Below the pieces are notes generated by a model that had not been told where the DNA came from, ran no database searches, and saw only the letters and a program-made list of their open reading frames with translations. Position numbers and translations under genes: made by a program. This document shows positions 11,023 through 22,854 of a stretch of DNA of 64,000 bases, one piece after another (the stretch's first letter is position 1; each line of letters begins with the position of its first letter). Source of the DNA: Neckera pumila (lineage: Eukaryota > Streptophyta > Bryopsida > Hypnales > Neckeraceae); assembly GCA_963969595.1 (NCBI GenBank), contig OZ018413.1, positions 8,670,211 to 8,734,210 on the forward strand, given 5' to 3'.

Positions 11023-12122
11023 ATGAGCGAAGCAATTGATCTTTTGAAGAGCCGACTATAGCAGGGCATTGCAATAGACTCATCCTCCTATGTTGAAATT
11101 CTGAAATGGTGCTTGAAGCAGGAAGATTTTACGGCTGTAAAGCAAGTTCACAAGTGCACCATTGGTAGTGGCATGCAGCAGAATATATATGTGGCAAACA
11201 ACCTATTGAGTGGGTACATCAGATGTGGGAGACTGGAGGATGCATGCAGACTGTTTGGCGAACTTGTGCAAAAGAATGTTATTAGTTGGAACGTCATGAT
11301 TGGAGGCTATGCTCAGCACAGTTGTGAAAGACACCATGGAAGTTTTCCATTGCATGCGCAAGGAAGGTATGCAACCTAATGCAGTTACTTACTTGAGCAT
11401 CCTGAAAGCCTATGCAAGCCCATCAGCTTTAAAGTGGGTCGGGGAAGTTCATTCATATATTAGAGAGGGTGGGTTCGAATCAGATGTTCGTGTGGGGACC
11501 TCACTTCTTAAAATGTATGCAAAGTGCGGGAACATAAGGGAGGGAAGGAACACTTTTGATAGGTTGGCGAGTCGCAATGTGATAACCTGGAATGTGATGA
11601 TTGGAGCATATGCCGAAAGTGGTGATGGTGAGGAAGCATATCGACTGCTTCTCCAAATGAAACGGGAAGGTTTGAAACCAGACGCTTTTACATACGCGAG
11701 TATCCTATCACAAACCAACTGCAATCACCTATCTGAGCATTCTGAATGCATGTTCAAGCGCGGGGGCTTTGGAGTGGGTAAGGGAGGTTCATAGCCTTGC
11801 CCGTGAAGCCGGATTTGAGTCAGATGTGCGTGTGAGCAACGTGCTGGTCCACATGTATGCCAAGTGTGGCAGTATCGCTGATGCGTGAGTCACCTTTGAC
11901 AAGATGGAGGAACAGAACGTGATTACTTGGAACACGATGATTGGTGGACTTGCGCAACATGGACTTGAGTTTGAAGCATTTGAACTTTTTCTTCGAATGA
12001 AACAGGAAGGTCTCAAACCAACTACCATCAGTTATGTTAGCATCCTGAGTGCGTGTGCAAGCGCAGGGGCTTTGGAGTGGGTGAGAAAAATTCATTGCCG
12101 TTCCCAGAAAGCCGCACACTGA
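11023..12122 (+). pseudogene. PLS-type pentatricopeptide repeat (PPR) pseudogene
   Basis: Tandem PPR motifs are plain: VANNLLSGYIRCGRLEDACR, NVISWNVMIGGYAQHS, GGFESDVRVGTSLLKMYAKC, NVITWNVMIGAYAESGDGEE and VSILSACASAGALEW. Intact relatives are sequence-specific RNA-binding proteins of mitochondria or plastids. From the ATG at 11023 (MSEAIDLLKSRL) the frame meets TAG at 11059-11061 where relatives have Gln. It shifts frame near 11316-11322, and shifts again near 11720, where TYASILS is joined to PTAITYLSILNACSSAGALE as if part of a repeat were lost. It then meets TGA at 11886-11888 where Arg is expected (ADA-stop-VTFDKM), and stops at 12120 in mid-repeat. No E/DYW domain follows. The repeat style resembles moss and other seedless-plant PPRs. 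Non-functional with high confidence. Confidence 0.88.
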
Positions 12123-12755
12123 GTTTCTGGAAGTGTACCGGGCAAGGCAATCCACAAAGATGGCCGGCAATGGAGGACTCGGGGTGAACTGATGCCCCAA
12201 TTGCTCGTCCCCAATTTGATCCTCGGGGAAAATGCTGAAATTTTTATTTTCTACCCGTGATAAACTTTGGAAATTCTGAATTCATTTCAATGTTACTTCT
12301 CACTTCAAAAAATTCGGGCAATCTCAGCTCTCCACAATAGCGACTCTCCACAGCAGAGTAGCAAGTGCACGTAAAATTTGTGTCAATCTCACTCTCATCA
12401 CTCTTTGAATTCAATTCAATTGTGCGTCTTAATAAAGAAACCCTTTTGTCAATGGATCCCAAATTGGTGAATCCTGTAGTGATAGACTTTAGAGCCCTAG
12501 GTAGGTAGCCGGCTAGCCGCGGAACCTTCGGAATGTAGAAATTCATCAACTAGAGTTGTAACTGTAAGAAATTTTTTACATATAATTTACCGTCTAAAGC
12601 ACGGCCGCATCAGCAGATAACAAGGAATCCGATCAACAAGCGCCTGACAGTGCAAAGCTAAAAAGCGACTTCCACATCTTCGACAACAAGAGCATCGACT
12701 GCGGACGATCAACCCGACGAAGAGTAAGGGTGCCGCTAAAGTAATTGGACGACAA
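12123..12755. other. Spacer after the PPR pseudogene
   Basis: No gene recognised. A 101-codon minus-strand frame (12244-12549) has no recognisable family. The region grades into the purine-rich tract. Confidence 0.4.
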
Positions 12756-12925
12756 GTTGAGCGAGAGAGAAGCGGGCGAGAGGCGGGAGAGAGGCAGGAG
12801 AGAGGCGGGAGAGAAATGGAAGAGAAGCGGGAGAGAAGCGGGAGAGAGGCGGGAGAGAAGCGGGACACAAGCGCCAGAGAAGCGGGACACAAGCGCGGGA
12901 CACAAGCGCCAGAGAAGCGGAAGCG
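12756..12925 (+). repeat. Polypurine tandem repeat (GAGAGAAGCGG-type units)
   Basis: About 15 imperfect 10-12-bp units such as GAGAGAAGCGG, GAGAGGCGG and GACACAAGCG in tandem; one strand is nearly all purine. The Leu/Ser/Pro-rich frames on the minus strand and the Arg/Glu-rich ones on the plus strand are products of the repeat. The mirror-like polypurine character allows triplex (H-DNA) formation. Confidence 0.8.
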
Positions 12926-13085
12926 ACCAAACTCTCAAGTGGAAGCGGCTGAAAAGGTAACAGTAAAACTCACCCCCTTTTTTGCGCTAGAATGGCGACG
13001 TGCACTTTATACAGTGACTGGCCGCTAGAAAAAGGTAAGACTACGAAAAGTGAAACCTTTTTCCCTCAGCGTAACAATAGAGAAT

Positions 13086-13260
13086 CGTGCCTTCGTCATG
13101 AACAGTATGTGCTGTGAAACCCCCCTCGCGCGGGGGGGTTCAACAGCAAACACTGTTCATAGAGAAGGATAGTGGAAGGGGCGCGTGAACAGTATGTGCT
13201 GTTGAACCCCCCTCGCGCACGGGGGGGTCAACAGCACATACTGTTCACTACGAAGGCACG
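13086..13260. repeat. Nested palindromic element with two duplicated GC-capped hairpins
   Basis: The outer arms CGTGCCTTCGT (13086-13096) and ACGAAGGCACG (13250-13260) are exact reverse complements. Inside are two hairpins that are diverged copies of each other: 13098-13160 and 13185-13248. Each begins GAACAGTATGTGCTGT, continues into a run of Cs, turns at TCGCGC, and returns through a run of Gs to ACTGTTCA. The second has near-perfect stems (GTGAACAGTATGTGCTGTTG against CAACAGCACATACTGTTCAC). It could be a MITE, a hairpin-RNA locus or a regulatory cruciform. Confidence 0.85.
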
Positions 13261-16200
13261 ACGGAGGGGGGCAATGCTCGGATGTAGGGAGAGAGCGATC
13301 CCACGAGAATTACAAAATAACGAGAAAGCTGAGGTTGGAAATGCTAACCTGGAGCAATCGCCGAGGTCGCCAACGAACCTATCCCCCCTGCAGCGCCCCC
13401 ACGCAACTCCTCCGTGTGCGCAGCTCCTCCGTGCAGAGTCGAGTAGTACTTCTGAAAGTGCGCGCTCTACCCGTCGTGCCGCACTTCCGTAACGATGGCC
13501 ACAGGAAAGAACAATCACATTAAAAGGTGACGCGAAGCTTTAAGAATTGAAATTTTCCGGACTTCAAGACTAAAACGACTCCGACTAAACTAGGGTTGAA
13601 CTCCACTCTCCAGTTTCGGTCCCACTCTTACTTTTCAGTCTCAACTCTCAGTTATTCAGTACCACACTTCCACCCTCGAATCTGAATTTCGTTCTCCGCT
13701 CTGGAGTTCCTAGGTCGGGGGAAGTTGTTCGCCAGGACCTGCCGCATACCGAAAAAGGACGAATGATTGGTGAATCGGAGCGATGACGGCACGGCAATCC
13801 AAAGGCAGCCCACCAGCGGAATCGAGGTGGCGAGCAGGAAATTTGTGTGGGAATTGGGAACGAGGGAGTGCTTGGAGCGATAGCGCGCGAATTGGGCAGT
13901 CGGGTGTCTCAGATGTTGAGATTCGCTTTAATTTCTGGATTAGGGTTACGTGTTTGCAACGAGTTCTGTTAAATTGAATTCCATGCTCTGAAATTCAGCA
14001 TTGAAGGACTGGTCAGCCTGTTCCATAGGTTTGCATGGATCGAATTATATTTCACTCATTTTTCAGAGAAAGGAAAATGAATGAATAACGTAACCCAAGA
14101 GGTTTCATATTTTTGAAAGCATTTTTGAATTATTTATGAATGTCCTAAGATTTTTGTTGTATGTATGTATTTTTGACCCTAGGTGTCTAACAACTTGTAA
14201 AGTGATTAGAGGAAATCGAGGTCAATGAGTGGCTCTTGCAATGAATAATTTTTTGAGGGATTCAATCATTGACTAAAGTGGTCCATTGAAAGACCAACTC
14301 ATATCTATTTAGTAGCATTCTATAGGGTTGATGTAAAGAAGGCAATCACTTTTACTACATTACCATACCAAGATTTTCATATATACATCCTTTTTCCAAA
14401 TTCATTATATATTTTTTCCATAGTGTATAGCACTTGAAGTGAAGAGTACGCGTTTCCATGATTGTCACAGCAAGATTGAATTCCTTTATTAAATATGTAG
14501 AACAATAGGCGGCTTTGAAAGCAACCTCTTAAAAAATATATTGTATTTAGGAAGAAGCTAAAATGTTTATAACAATGTTCAGTAGTTTTGTTTGGAAATA
14601 AAATTATAAAAAAGAAATGTTTTTGAAGTCGTTTTATGTTCTTTAAGTTAATTACTGCTTTTGGAAGGTGAAACAAAGTGGTCCCCTTTTTAAAGTGCAC
14701 TGTTGGTACTTAGAAGAAAGTGAAATGTATCTCTCAGTTAGAGGTTGCATTTCAAGCCTGACTGCTTTAAGAGCTACCGACTTTAGAGTTTGTCACAAGA
14801 TATTTAGGTGCCGTGTGAATGCCCTGGTCTGTTGAATAAAAAATTTGTAGAATGCAAATTCAAGAATGTACTGAAACACGTGTATTATGGAAAACCAACT
14901 TTCCAATTCTAGGAATCTTTCTTTATAAGTACAGAGAACGTGTCAACAGCTATGAACAATGGCACATTTGCCCAAAAATTAGCCATAATAGTGAAGGTTC
15001 TTCATATTTATAGTTGAAAGTTAGTTTGAAACATGCGTAACAAAATTCATAGCACTTGCAATTATGAGACATTTAGAAAATTGTAGTAGGTAGAAAGTTC
15101 TATATAATTAATTAAAATAATTAATAGTGAAAAATGTAGTTATGAAATTAAAGAAAGGCAATTCCATTGTTGCAATGATTTACTGAACAATCTACAGAAC
15201 AAAATTTTAAGTTTTTGCAACAACATTGAAAATTGAAGGAACTAAAGGACTTTATCAAAAACTTTACATTAGACATTCCAAATAAAAATACACATTTATT
15301 GAACTCATTATTTTCATCTCATTGATGGGAAATGGAATGATTAAAGGCTTTCTACGTTTGTAAAAATTTGTGAACCGAATATAACCTTTTTTCGAAGTTT
15401 TTGTATTGATAGTCTACGATTTGCCTAGATTGCCATGTTGGTGGGATGAAAACAATGCATATGACATGATTAACATTGTAATCAAGTAGTTTGTACTATT
15501 TGAAGAAGTAGATTGGTTATTTAGGACGTCATCCCCACCTTCTCTATACATTTCCATGGAATCATAAGATTTCTTATGTTGTTTTTTTCCTTAAATAGAA
15601 CTTTTTCCAAAAAATCCATACTGGTGCAATAGTTATTGATGAATGCTTGTAGAGCATTGTCATTGTTAAAAGTTATTACGCTTTTATTGAGCATGTTCCC
15701 AAAATCTTGCTTAAGTTGTTCGAAATTGAATAGAATTTTATTGGTGGTTCAGTTCAGTGTTGTTCCGTATATAAATTTCATGTTTTTGAGGGTCATGTCT
15801 GGAAATAATTGGAAGGATAGATTGCTTGATTTCAATTCCGTATGTTCTAACCATAAAAGAACTATTAGTTCCAAATAATTATTGAAGTGGATGGGTGGCG
15901 GTTAGCTGTCAAAAAAAATGTTGGTATGAACATGGAGGTTATTGAATCCCTATGTACTTCAATTTCTTGAATTACACCAAAGCGTTCGTAGTTATGATCA
16001 CTTGATGTCAATGTTTTTGAAGATAGGAAATTGTAATATGTTTTCCTAATCCCAATTCAATTATGAAGAAGCCCAAATTCAATAGTATTTTTGCTAAAAG
16101 TTGTAAGTGGAGTTTGTCATACAAGAAATTAATTTGAAGACTTAAAACAAAAGCATTGAAAAAGAGGTGTTGTAGTTATATATGGGAAGAATTCATTCAT

Positions 16201-16954
16201 CATATTTGGATGAATGACTTAAAAGTAGTAGAGAGTCATATTTTTTATATTTTTGATGCAGTTTTAAAATTATCCAAAAAGGCATTGATGATTTGTAGAT
16301 TATCAATTTACGCGTGTGTTCTTTGTTAATTCAAATTTGCACACCACAATGTATAGGAGAGAAAAAAACTTGTTTACAATGTAGAATTTTGTGAAAGCAT
16401 GTATAAGAAATTGGATGAAAATGGTTATATTTGCAAGAGTACAACGAAGTCGAAAATGTGAAAGGTTTCATAAAAATATATACGGTGTTTTTCAGTGGAA
16501 ATTACCCAAAGTTTAGTGCGATGAAAATGGACTCATGAAGGTCAACTATGATTTATAAAGTAGGCTATCAACGCACTTTTTTTTGTGTGTTTGAACATTG
16601 TTATGAAATTCAAATTAGAATGAAGTGCTTGTAACTATTTTTAGTACAATTTGAAGTGTATTGGAAATTCTAGGTGCAGTATATTATTGTTTAGAACAAT
16701 ATATTGATGAAATGAGGTAATGGAATTAGTCGAAGCAAAAGGATGGGAAAAAAGAAGTGACAAAGTTATTGTTTTTATTTTTTTATTAATGTTTGAGGAA
16801 TTTGATTTTCTGAACCTATTCTTGTTTGTTTCTGCATTATTAGAAGGTGGCAAAGATATTTTTTGAAAATAATAATTAGAGTTTAATTTCAATTATAGTT
16901 TTTGTTTGCAAACATATCGAAATTCAACAGTTGTAAGGAAAATACGTAATTGTA
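13261..16954. other. Spacer, GC-rich then AT-rich, without recognised gene
   Basis: Bases 13261-13980 are GC-balanced with several short overlapping frames and no recognised domain. From 14000 to 16900 the DNA is AT-rich with only short, unrecognised frames (for example minus 14377-14700 and plus 15636-15878). Nothing here is called as a gene. Confidence 0.4.
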
Positions 16955-18280
16955 ATGCTGCAGTGGCGGAAGAATATGGCAACGGAAGCATTTGGGAGTC
17001 CAGTGGTTTTCAATGCAGTGGGCACTACAGTGGTTGCAACTGAGCGAAGAAGCGTAGGGCACAGACTAGCACGTGTGGTACGAGGAAGACTTTTTGAAGA
17101 TGAAAATCGTGAACCTACTAGTGCACAAGCCGAAGCTACCAATGGCATGGTTCAACTGATTGGTGAGGGAGGACGTGTTGTGGGGTTTGGCATCGTGGAT
17201 ACCAGTGTTGCATGCGGTGATGAACTTTACAAAGTGAAATTACGTCCTTTCGAAATAGCGGTTCGCATCACCCATGTTGTACATGAAACAGAATGGGTTG
17301 GAGAGTTGGTAGGGAAAACTATGGGAGATTGCATAGATAAGGTTATACGATGGCATCGTGCTTCAGTTCGTCGTGCACTTCCTTCGAAAATGAGAATGGC
17401 GACAACAAATTCAAGGGACGGACAGAATTTCTCTTTTCCTCCGGTTTCAGCACCAGAGTTTGATTTTCATGAGGTAAAAGAGAACCCGAGGAATTTTGAG
17501 TTTACGCCATCAAGTCAAGGTCAGAGAAGTACACCGGAGAGAAGTTCTCCAATGACGCAAGGCTCTGAAGCTAATACCGAAGGTTTCATGAGAATGGGAG
17601 GACAACCTGAACAAGCACCAAGGAGGCAATATTCAATGGCAAATAGGAGGGCGAGGGTGAGAAGTCCAAGGGAGAGGGGGGAGTCTGTTAGTAAAAAAGT
17701 GACTTTGGATAGTGTTATGTGTGTGAAGGAGAGTGGAGCATGTAAACGAAATTGTTTGCGTTATATAGATGCCAAATATATATTGGACCAACGATATATG
17801 GCATGGGGGCAGAAATATGAAGCACGCGCTACGTGGATAATGCAAATGTTGAATGCGTTTTATACTCGCACGGAGGGTCAGACAAGAGATAAGTATGTGA
17901 CGAAACTGGATGGCACAGTTGTGTGCAATGCATGCTACGCCGCGGCATTGGGTTATTCGCAAAGGCGTTCAAAACAGTTGAAGACATTACATGCTATATA
18001 CGGCAGAGTCGCAGCTGTTCATGGGAACAGGTGTCAGCGGAGGGAAAGTGCCAAAATGTCAGCAGCCAGAGAAAGCCTCAACGTTTTTGTTAGTGAAGCA
18101 GGATGTCAGCAACCCCATCGATCAATTCGCAGGAAAATGGACAGTGTAGTTCTATCACTCATTTTGTTGCCAATGAATACGAGCAAATTGGACGTTTTTC
18201 GATATGTGAATGAAGAAGTGAAGAAACTAGTGGACGGGTCAGAGTTATCGATGACCTCAAAATTTTTTTATCAAATATAG
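16955..18280 (+). CDS. N-terminal exon of a DUF7869-type transposase-like protein (orphan)
   Basis: An open frame of 441 codons; ATGs at 16955 and 16976 (MATEAFGSPVVF) are both possible, and an acceptor-like GCTGCAG lies between them. Residues about 45-125 (GMVQLIGEGGRVVGFGIVDT ... TMGDCIDKVIRW) resemble the small domain seen in plant Tnp1/En/Spm-type proteins. Residues about 250-345 carry a cysteine-rich segment (SGACKRNCLRYIDAKYIL and VVCNACYAAALGYSQRR), as found upstream of DUF7869 domains in seedless-plant transposon-like proteins. The frame ends at FFYQI then TAG, just where AT-only DNA begins. In this family I expect FYxIW to run into the catalytic half, so this is probably a first exon cut at or near its intron. 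The missing half has the same nature as the frame at 34215-36212 on the other strand. Family call moderate. Confidence 0.6.
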   Translation: MLQWRKNMATEAFGSPVVFNAVGTTVVATERRSVGHRLARVVRGRLFEDENREPTSAQAEATNGMVQLIGEGGRVVGFGIVDTSVACGDELYKVKLRPFEIAVRITHVVHETEWVGELVGKTMGDCIDKVIRWHRASVRRALPSKMRMATTNSRDGQNFSFPPVSAPEFDFHEVKENPRNFEFTPSSQGQRSTPERSSPMTQGSEANTEGFMRMGGQPEQAPRRQYSMANRRARVRSPRERGESVSKKVTLDSVMCVKESGACKRNCLRYIDAKYILDQRYMAWGQKYEARATWIMQMLNAFYTRTEGQTRDKYVTKLDGTVVCNACYAAALGYSQRRSKQLKTLHAIYGRVAAVHGNRCQRRESAKMSAARESLNVFVSEAGCQQPHRSIRRKMDSVVLSLILLPMNTSKLDVFRYVNEEVKKLVDGSELSMTSKFFYQI

Positions 18281-18949
18281 TATATATTATGATTATATAA
18301 ATTATTATATCAATATAATATGTTATAATATAATACATTACATTATATATATTATTATATATAATAATATAATAATTATATTAATATATTATATAATGTA
18401 TAATTATAATTATATACATTATATATATCTGTCTATTAATATTTATAATATCTAAACATCAGATAATATTATATATTATGATATTATAATGATAATATGT
18501 ATCTGTATAACATATAAGTTATAATAACATGATATTGTATAATATACAATTATGATAATATGTAATATAATCATATATATTATGTATGACATATATATGA
18601 CAGATATTTTGATATCTATGATATATATATATATATATAAATATATAATATATATGTCATATATATTATAATGTATATAATATACATATATTATATATTA
18701 TATATGTCATAATATATATAATATAATATATTAACATATATATTATATCATAATATATTATTATATACAGACATATTATAACATATTATAAGATATTAAT
18801 AATATATAATAATTGTTTTAACATATATTAACAGATATATAGATGGATATTAATATTTAATATATATTATGTTATTATTTACATTATGTGATATTTACAT
18901 TATATTAATATATATATATTAGTATAATGTTAGCATAATGATTATATAT
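18281..18949. repeat. AT-only tract 1 (about 670 bp)
   Basis: Nearly pure A/T with recurring words ATATATTAT, AACATATA, GACATATA and CAGATATA; it is not a simple (TA)n array. It begins directly at the end of the transposase-like frame and stops abruptly at GTTAGACCGGG. It shares its vocabulary with the tracts at 28388 and 31800. Strong potential for DNA unwinding, cruciforms and breakage. Confidence 0.85.
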
Positions 18950-21590
18950 GTTAGACCGGGTGAGAAATAGTGGGTTGGTTTTTTAGCCTCACCTTAGTTA
19001 GAGGAATTAATTATTTAGTTTCTTATTCGGTATTTGACTTATTTCTAGTGAATGTATACCTTAAATTAGGATGTTTGTTTGTATGTTTGATGCACTGAGA
19101 TCTATCAAATTGTGAGATGTTTGATGACCTTCTTGGTACTACTTGGAAGCTTTTGAGAAGGAGGGGTGCATGAATTTTGTTTTGTAGTATTTGAGCCTGC
19201 AATGATAAAAACATTATTTTTCATTCAATATTGAATGAAAAATATTAATAAAAATATGAAAAATACTAACAAAAATTTATCAAAAAGGAAATGAATGAAA
19301 ATATCTTTTATTTTAGGAAATTTGTAACTTCAACATCATGAATTCAGATACTATGAAGCAAAGCCTCTGCACTCCTTTATAATTCACATATAGAGCTTCC
19401 TGTTTGTGCCAATGTCATGGCGTTTGAACGTAGGATGTGAAATTTATATATATTTTTATATTAAAAAATTAAGTTAATTTATCTTTTATTTTGAAAAAAC
19501 AATAACTTTCAAATCACATGTCCGAACACCACAAAACTAAGTCCTCCCATTCTTTTGTGCATAAAGATTTCTATTCGTACTAAGAACACAACCACTCCCC
19601 TTTCACACTATAGTGTAAAAGTTATTGAATTTCAAAGTTTCAATGAATTAGAAATTTAAAAAAAATTATTTTTACTTTTATCTTGACAGTGGCAACGGCA
19701 CAGGGTACACTCAAAGAATGAAGATAAAGTCTATCATCTTTACATATATTTACTAGACATTGAATTCAATTCTCAACGTGAAATATTTGATTTCCAAAGC
19801 TGTGCAAAATATGCGGACAAGCCAGTCCAATGCAATTTTTCAAAGTTGTGCAAAGTATACGCGCAACATGAAAAATTACACTGGACATTAGCCCCTGCTA
19901 AACCCTAGGGTCTAAAGTGGGGCAGTTTCGGCCCCCACGCCAGGATTAGACCCTGGGTCTAATGCCTCAAATTCTTCCTGTGCTTGTTTCATGAAAGAAG
20001 AGTTGGAACGTAGGCAAATGTGAAATGTCATCTCCCAAACACAAAATAAGCTGTTCACATCTAAGGCACCCAACAAATGTTAAGGAGTAGGATGTCCAAA
20101 ACATGTACAATCCAAAATTATTCTTCAAATAGCCCTGCTTCTAGTTGGAAAAGCGTAGAGACCCTGCACATTCCAGGGACACAATATGTCAGAATTCCAT
20201 TGTGGAGCTTCTGTAAAGCTGGTTTTATTAATTTTATATTGACGGTCACTAGTTGAGGCTTGTGCCTTTACTATCTAAATAATGACGTCCTTCAAAGCCA
20301 ACTGGGTACTAGTGCTTGATTGCACTAAACTTGGCCTCCTCAGCTCGCCTTAGCCGATGGAATTTTTTTAAATTACCATCAAGTTAAGCAATTAGGCTCT
20401 CTCAGACTTCAAGTTGAAAAAACTCAGAGCTGAGTGGATGCTATAGTCTTGCACGATCAATTATTGAGGATTCGCACTATGCATTCGGATGGTCCTACAA
20501 TGGTGCTTGGTTCCCAAAACAATAGCCAAGAGGTGCTGAAAAAAATGTTTTTATTGCAAAACTAATTTGTTTCGTTAGTTTTTGTTTGCATCACTTGGTT
20601 ATAGTTACAAAATTGTGAAATGGTTTTGTCTTCTGAACAGTGATAACAAGTAGTGGTAAATTTGTAGACACCTTGTACACGTTGTCTGGCAAACTAATAG
20701 CATCGGTACATGTGAGGAATTACCACCTCTCGGGAAGATTTTTTCATGAATCTCTTGTTCCATACTATATAGGGGTGAAGATCAATTTGTCAAAGCAACA
20801 CCATAAATTATGCACTAATCTCCTCAGATTATACTTCATATGTTTCTTTTGTTCTCATTTCAAGTTGGTAATTGTTGTGCGCTTGGACTCCTTCTAGAAG
20901 TTGTGTTGCTTGTTTTCTCAACCTTGAAGTCTAGGCCATTAATATCTCGACCTTAGACTCAGAAACTTTGGACAGCTGGTATTTCGGCTTGAGGTTACTT
21001 GTCTGGTTGCATCTTTGTTACTCCAATGAGGTGTTACTCAAGAAAATTCTGGCCCTTAGAATGCATTTTTGGAAATTTACTTTTTTACAATACTTATATT
21101 ATGAATGATGCACTTTGTTAAAAACTATACTAGTAGTTCATTTGGGTCTTCATTACCTATTTTATTTGGCTTATTATTTAATACTCCTTGATTTTGTAAA
21201 GATTACATAATAATGAAATTATAGATTTACATTCTATAATTGTTTATCTATTTCTCTCCTTAGACAATTGAGTATATGCTAATATAATACTAAATTGTAT
21301 CCACAGAACGTGAATAAGAATTTGAAGGGGAGTTAGAATTTACCTTGACTCTACCAAAGAAGTTTCCAAAAACTTTTTTTTTTCTATATTCTAAAATTTT
21401 CTTAATTTTTTTTAATTTAAAAAAAAAATTCTAATTTTTTTTTTCTAAAACTTTTTTTTTTCTATTTTTTTTTTTTTTCTATTTTTTTTTCTTAATAATT
21501 TCCATTCATTAACAAATTTTTTTTCATGGAATTTTTTTTTATCTTCAAGAATTTTTAATTTTATTTTTTAATCGCCGTCATGGACAATTT
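18950..21590. other. AT-rich spacer
   Basis: No gene recognised. A short GC-richer island at about 19890-19970 has ACCCTAGGGT and TAGACCCTGGGTCTA palindromes. Bases 21370-21560 are long T/A homopolymer runs. The small frames (for example 20640-20897) have no family resemblance. Confidence 0.4.
21370..21560. repeat. Poly-T/poly-A low-complexity tract
   Basis: Runs of 8-14 T and one long A run, broken by CTA and AAT. Low-complexity DNA only; it precedes a GC-balanced region that looks transcribed. Confidence 0.8.
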
Positions 21591-21649
21591 GTTTGGTATT
21601 TTTAGAATTCAAAAGAAAGGTGGATTCCGAGGTTGGAGTCCACGTGTTT

Positions 21650-22160
21650 GAAGAAGACTAGAACAAAATTGTTTTTTTTCCCTAACAAACAGGTGCCTGA
21701 CAGTGCCCGCCGCAACTTCGCTGCGCATTAAGTGACCCGACCTAAACTGCCTTCTCGAAGCGGAATGCAACTGTGGGTGAAGTTTGCTTCCTTTGTAGAA
21801 TTTGTTGCCTCTCGCTATGTCCTTGTGCCTTGATCGGGTTTGTGCATCCCGTTTGTCAAAGTGAGGTTGTTGTAGACCACCGCATTGCCGCGCCGAAGAT
21901 TCATTCTCACTTCTACTTCTGGTACCATCACTTTACACTAACTCTATTTGTTGCTTTTTTCCATGGTTATTTGTGTTTCTTGTTTTGATTTAAAAGTTGG
22001 GTGGATTCTTATCGCTTGTGATGTTGGTCTTTTCCATCTGGCTGCCATCTCGCGTGCGGCGGGGGAAGAAAGTTTCTGTGGAGTCCTTTAGTTTCGGTGG
22101 AGACATCTTTCAGTTCCGGAGATTGAAGATTTGGTGTGCGCATCGACTACATCATGTAAG
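21650..22160 (+). other. Possible transcribed 5' region of an unidentified gene
   Basis: The base composition shifts to GC-balanced text with CT-rich stretches. A strong donor sits at ACATCAT|GTAAGT (about 22157). Short frames at 21773 and 21997 have no recognisable family. This could be the leader exon of the candidate gene at 24289, with a 2-kb intron holding the minisatellite, but nothing proves the link. Confidence 0.25.
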
Positions 22161-22854
22161 TATGGGCAGAATTACTTAGCATCTCATTTCATTGTGAGTT
22201 CCATTCCTATTGTGGTTTATACGTATTGTGGTTTATACGTATTGCTTTTCTATTGGAGTCTCCCGATATTTTGAACTTCCTACATTCCTCCGTCAATCGG
22301 GGCCTTCACTGATTTGGGTTCAGTGCCCTTGATCGCACAATTTAGATGTCTCTTCCAAAATTGGTGAATGCAGAATATGATGGAATTCATGGATTTGAAA
22401 TTCAATGGTTTGTAAGATCTTTGTGACTGAATTCAGTATTCACATAAGCATCCTTGTCGGAATATTTAGCATGCATAAATCATCTTATCTAGGGGCTGAA
22501 AAATTGAATTCACAATTTGCTTATTGTCATTGAATTGCTGAATGTGTTAGTTTGAATGTCCATGATGTCCTTGATTGCTGTACTTTGAAGTACTGAAGTC
22601 TGAATCTCTTGACGGAAACAAGCTGCATTGTTACTGGTATTCTTGGATCCATCGAATAGAACACTTTGCCGACCACATTTGACTTTTCATACTAATTTCC
22701 ATGAACGTAACCCGTTATGAATTAGTCTTCTTCCGAATATTTAGAGCGGGCGCTCTGATCTCTGATCAAAACGTTGCGAATGACTGGTTCAGACTCGTCT
22801 CCATGAACTTATTTCGGCACGTTCATGTCGTCGACGTGGTATTGCTTATCAGGG

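Noticed and set aside
11449..12200. Three minus-strand frames overlapping the PPR remnant
   Set aside because: Shadows of the plus-strand PPR repeats, which give clear family motifs.
12587..13028. Several Leu/Ser/Pro-rich (minus) and Arg/Glu-rich (plus) frames
   Set aside because: They mirror the 10-12-bp polypurine tandem repeat in all frames, so they are composition artefacts.
4689..18964. Shared 15-mer GTTAGACCGGGTGAG (minus strand at 4689-4703, plus strand at 18950-18964), considered as a transposon end
   Set aside because: Similarity stops at once on both sides, and a few 15-base matches are expected by chance in a 64-kb window.
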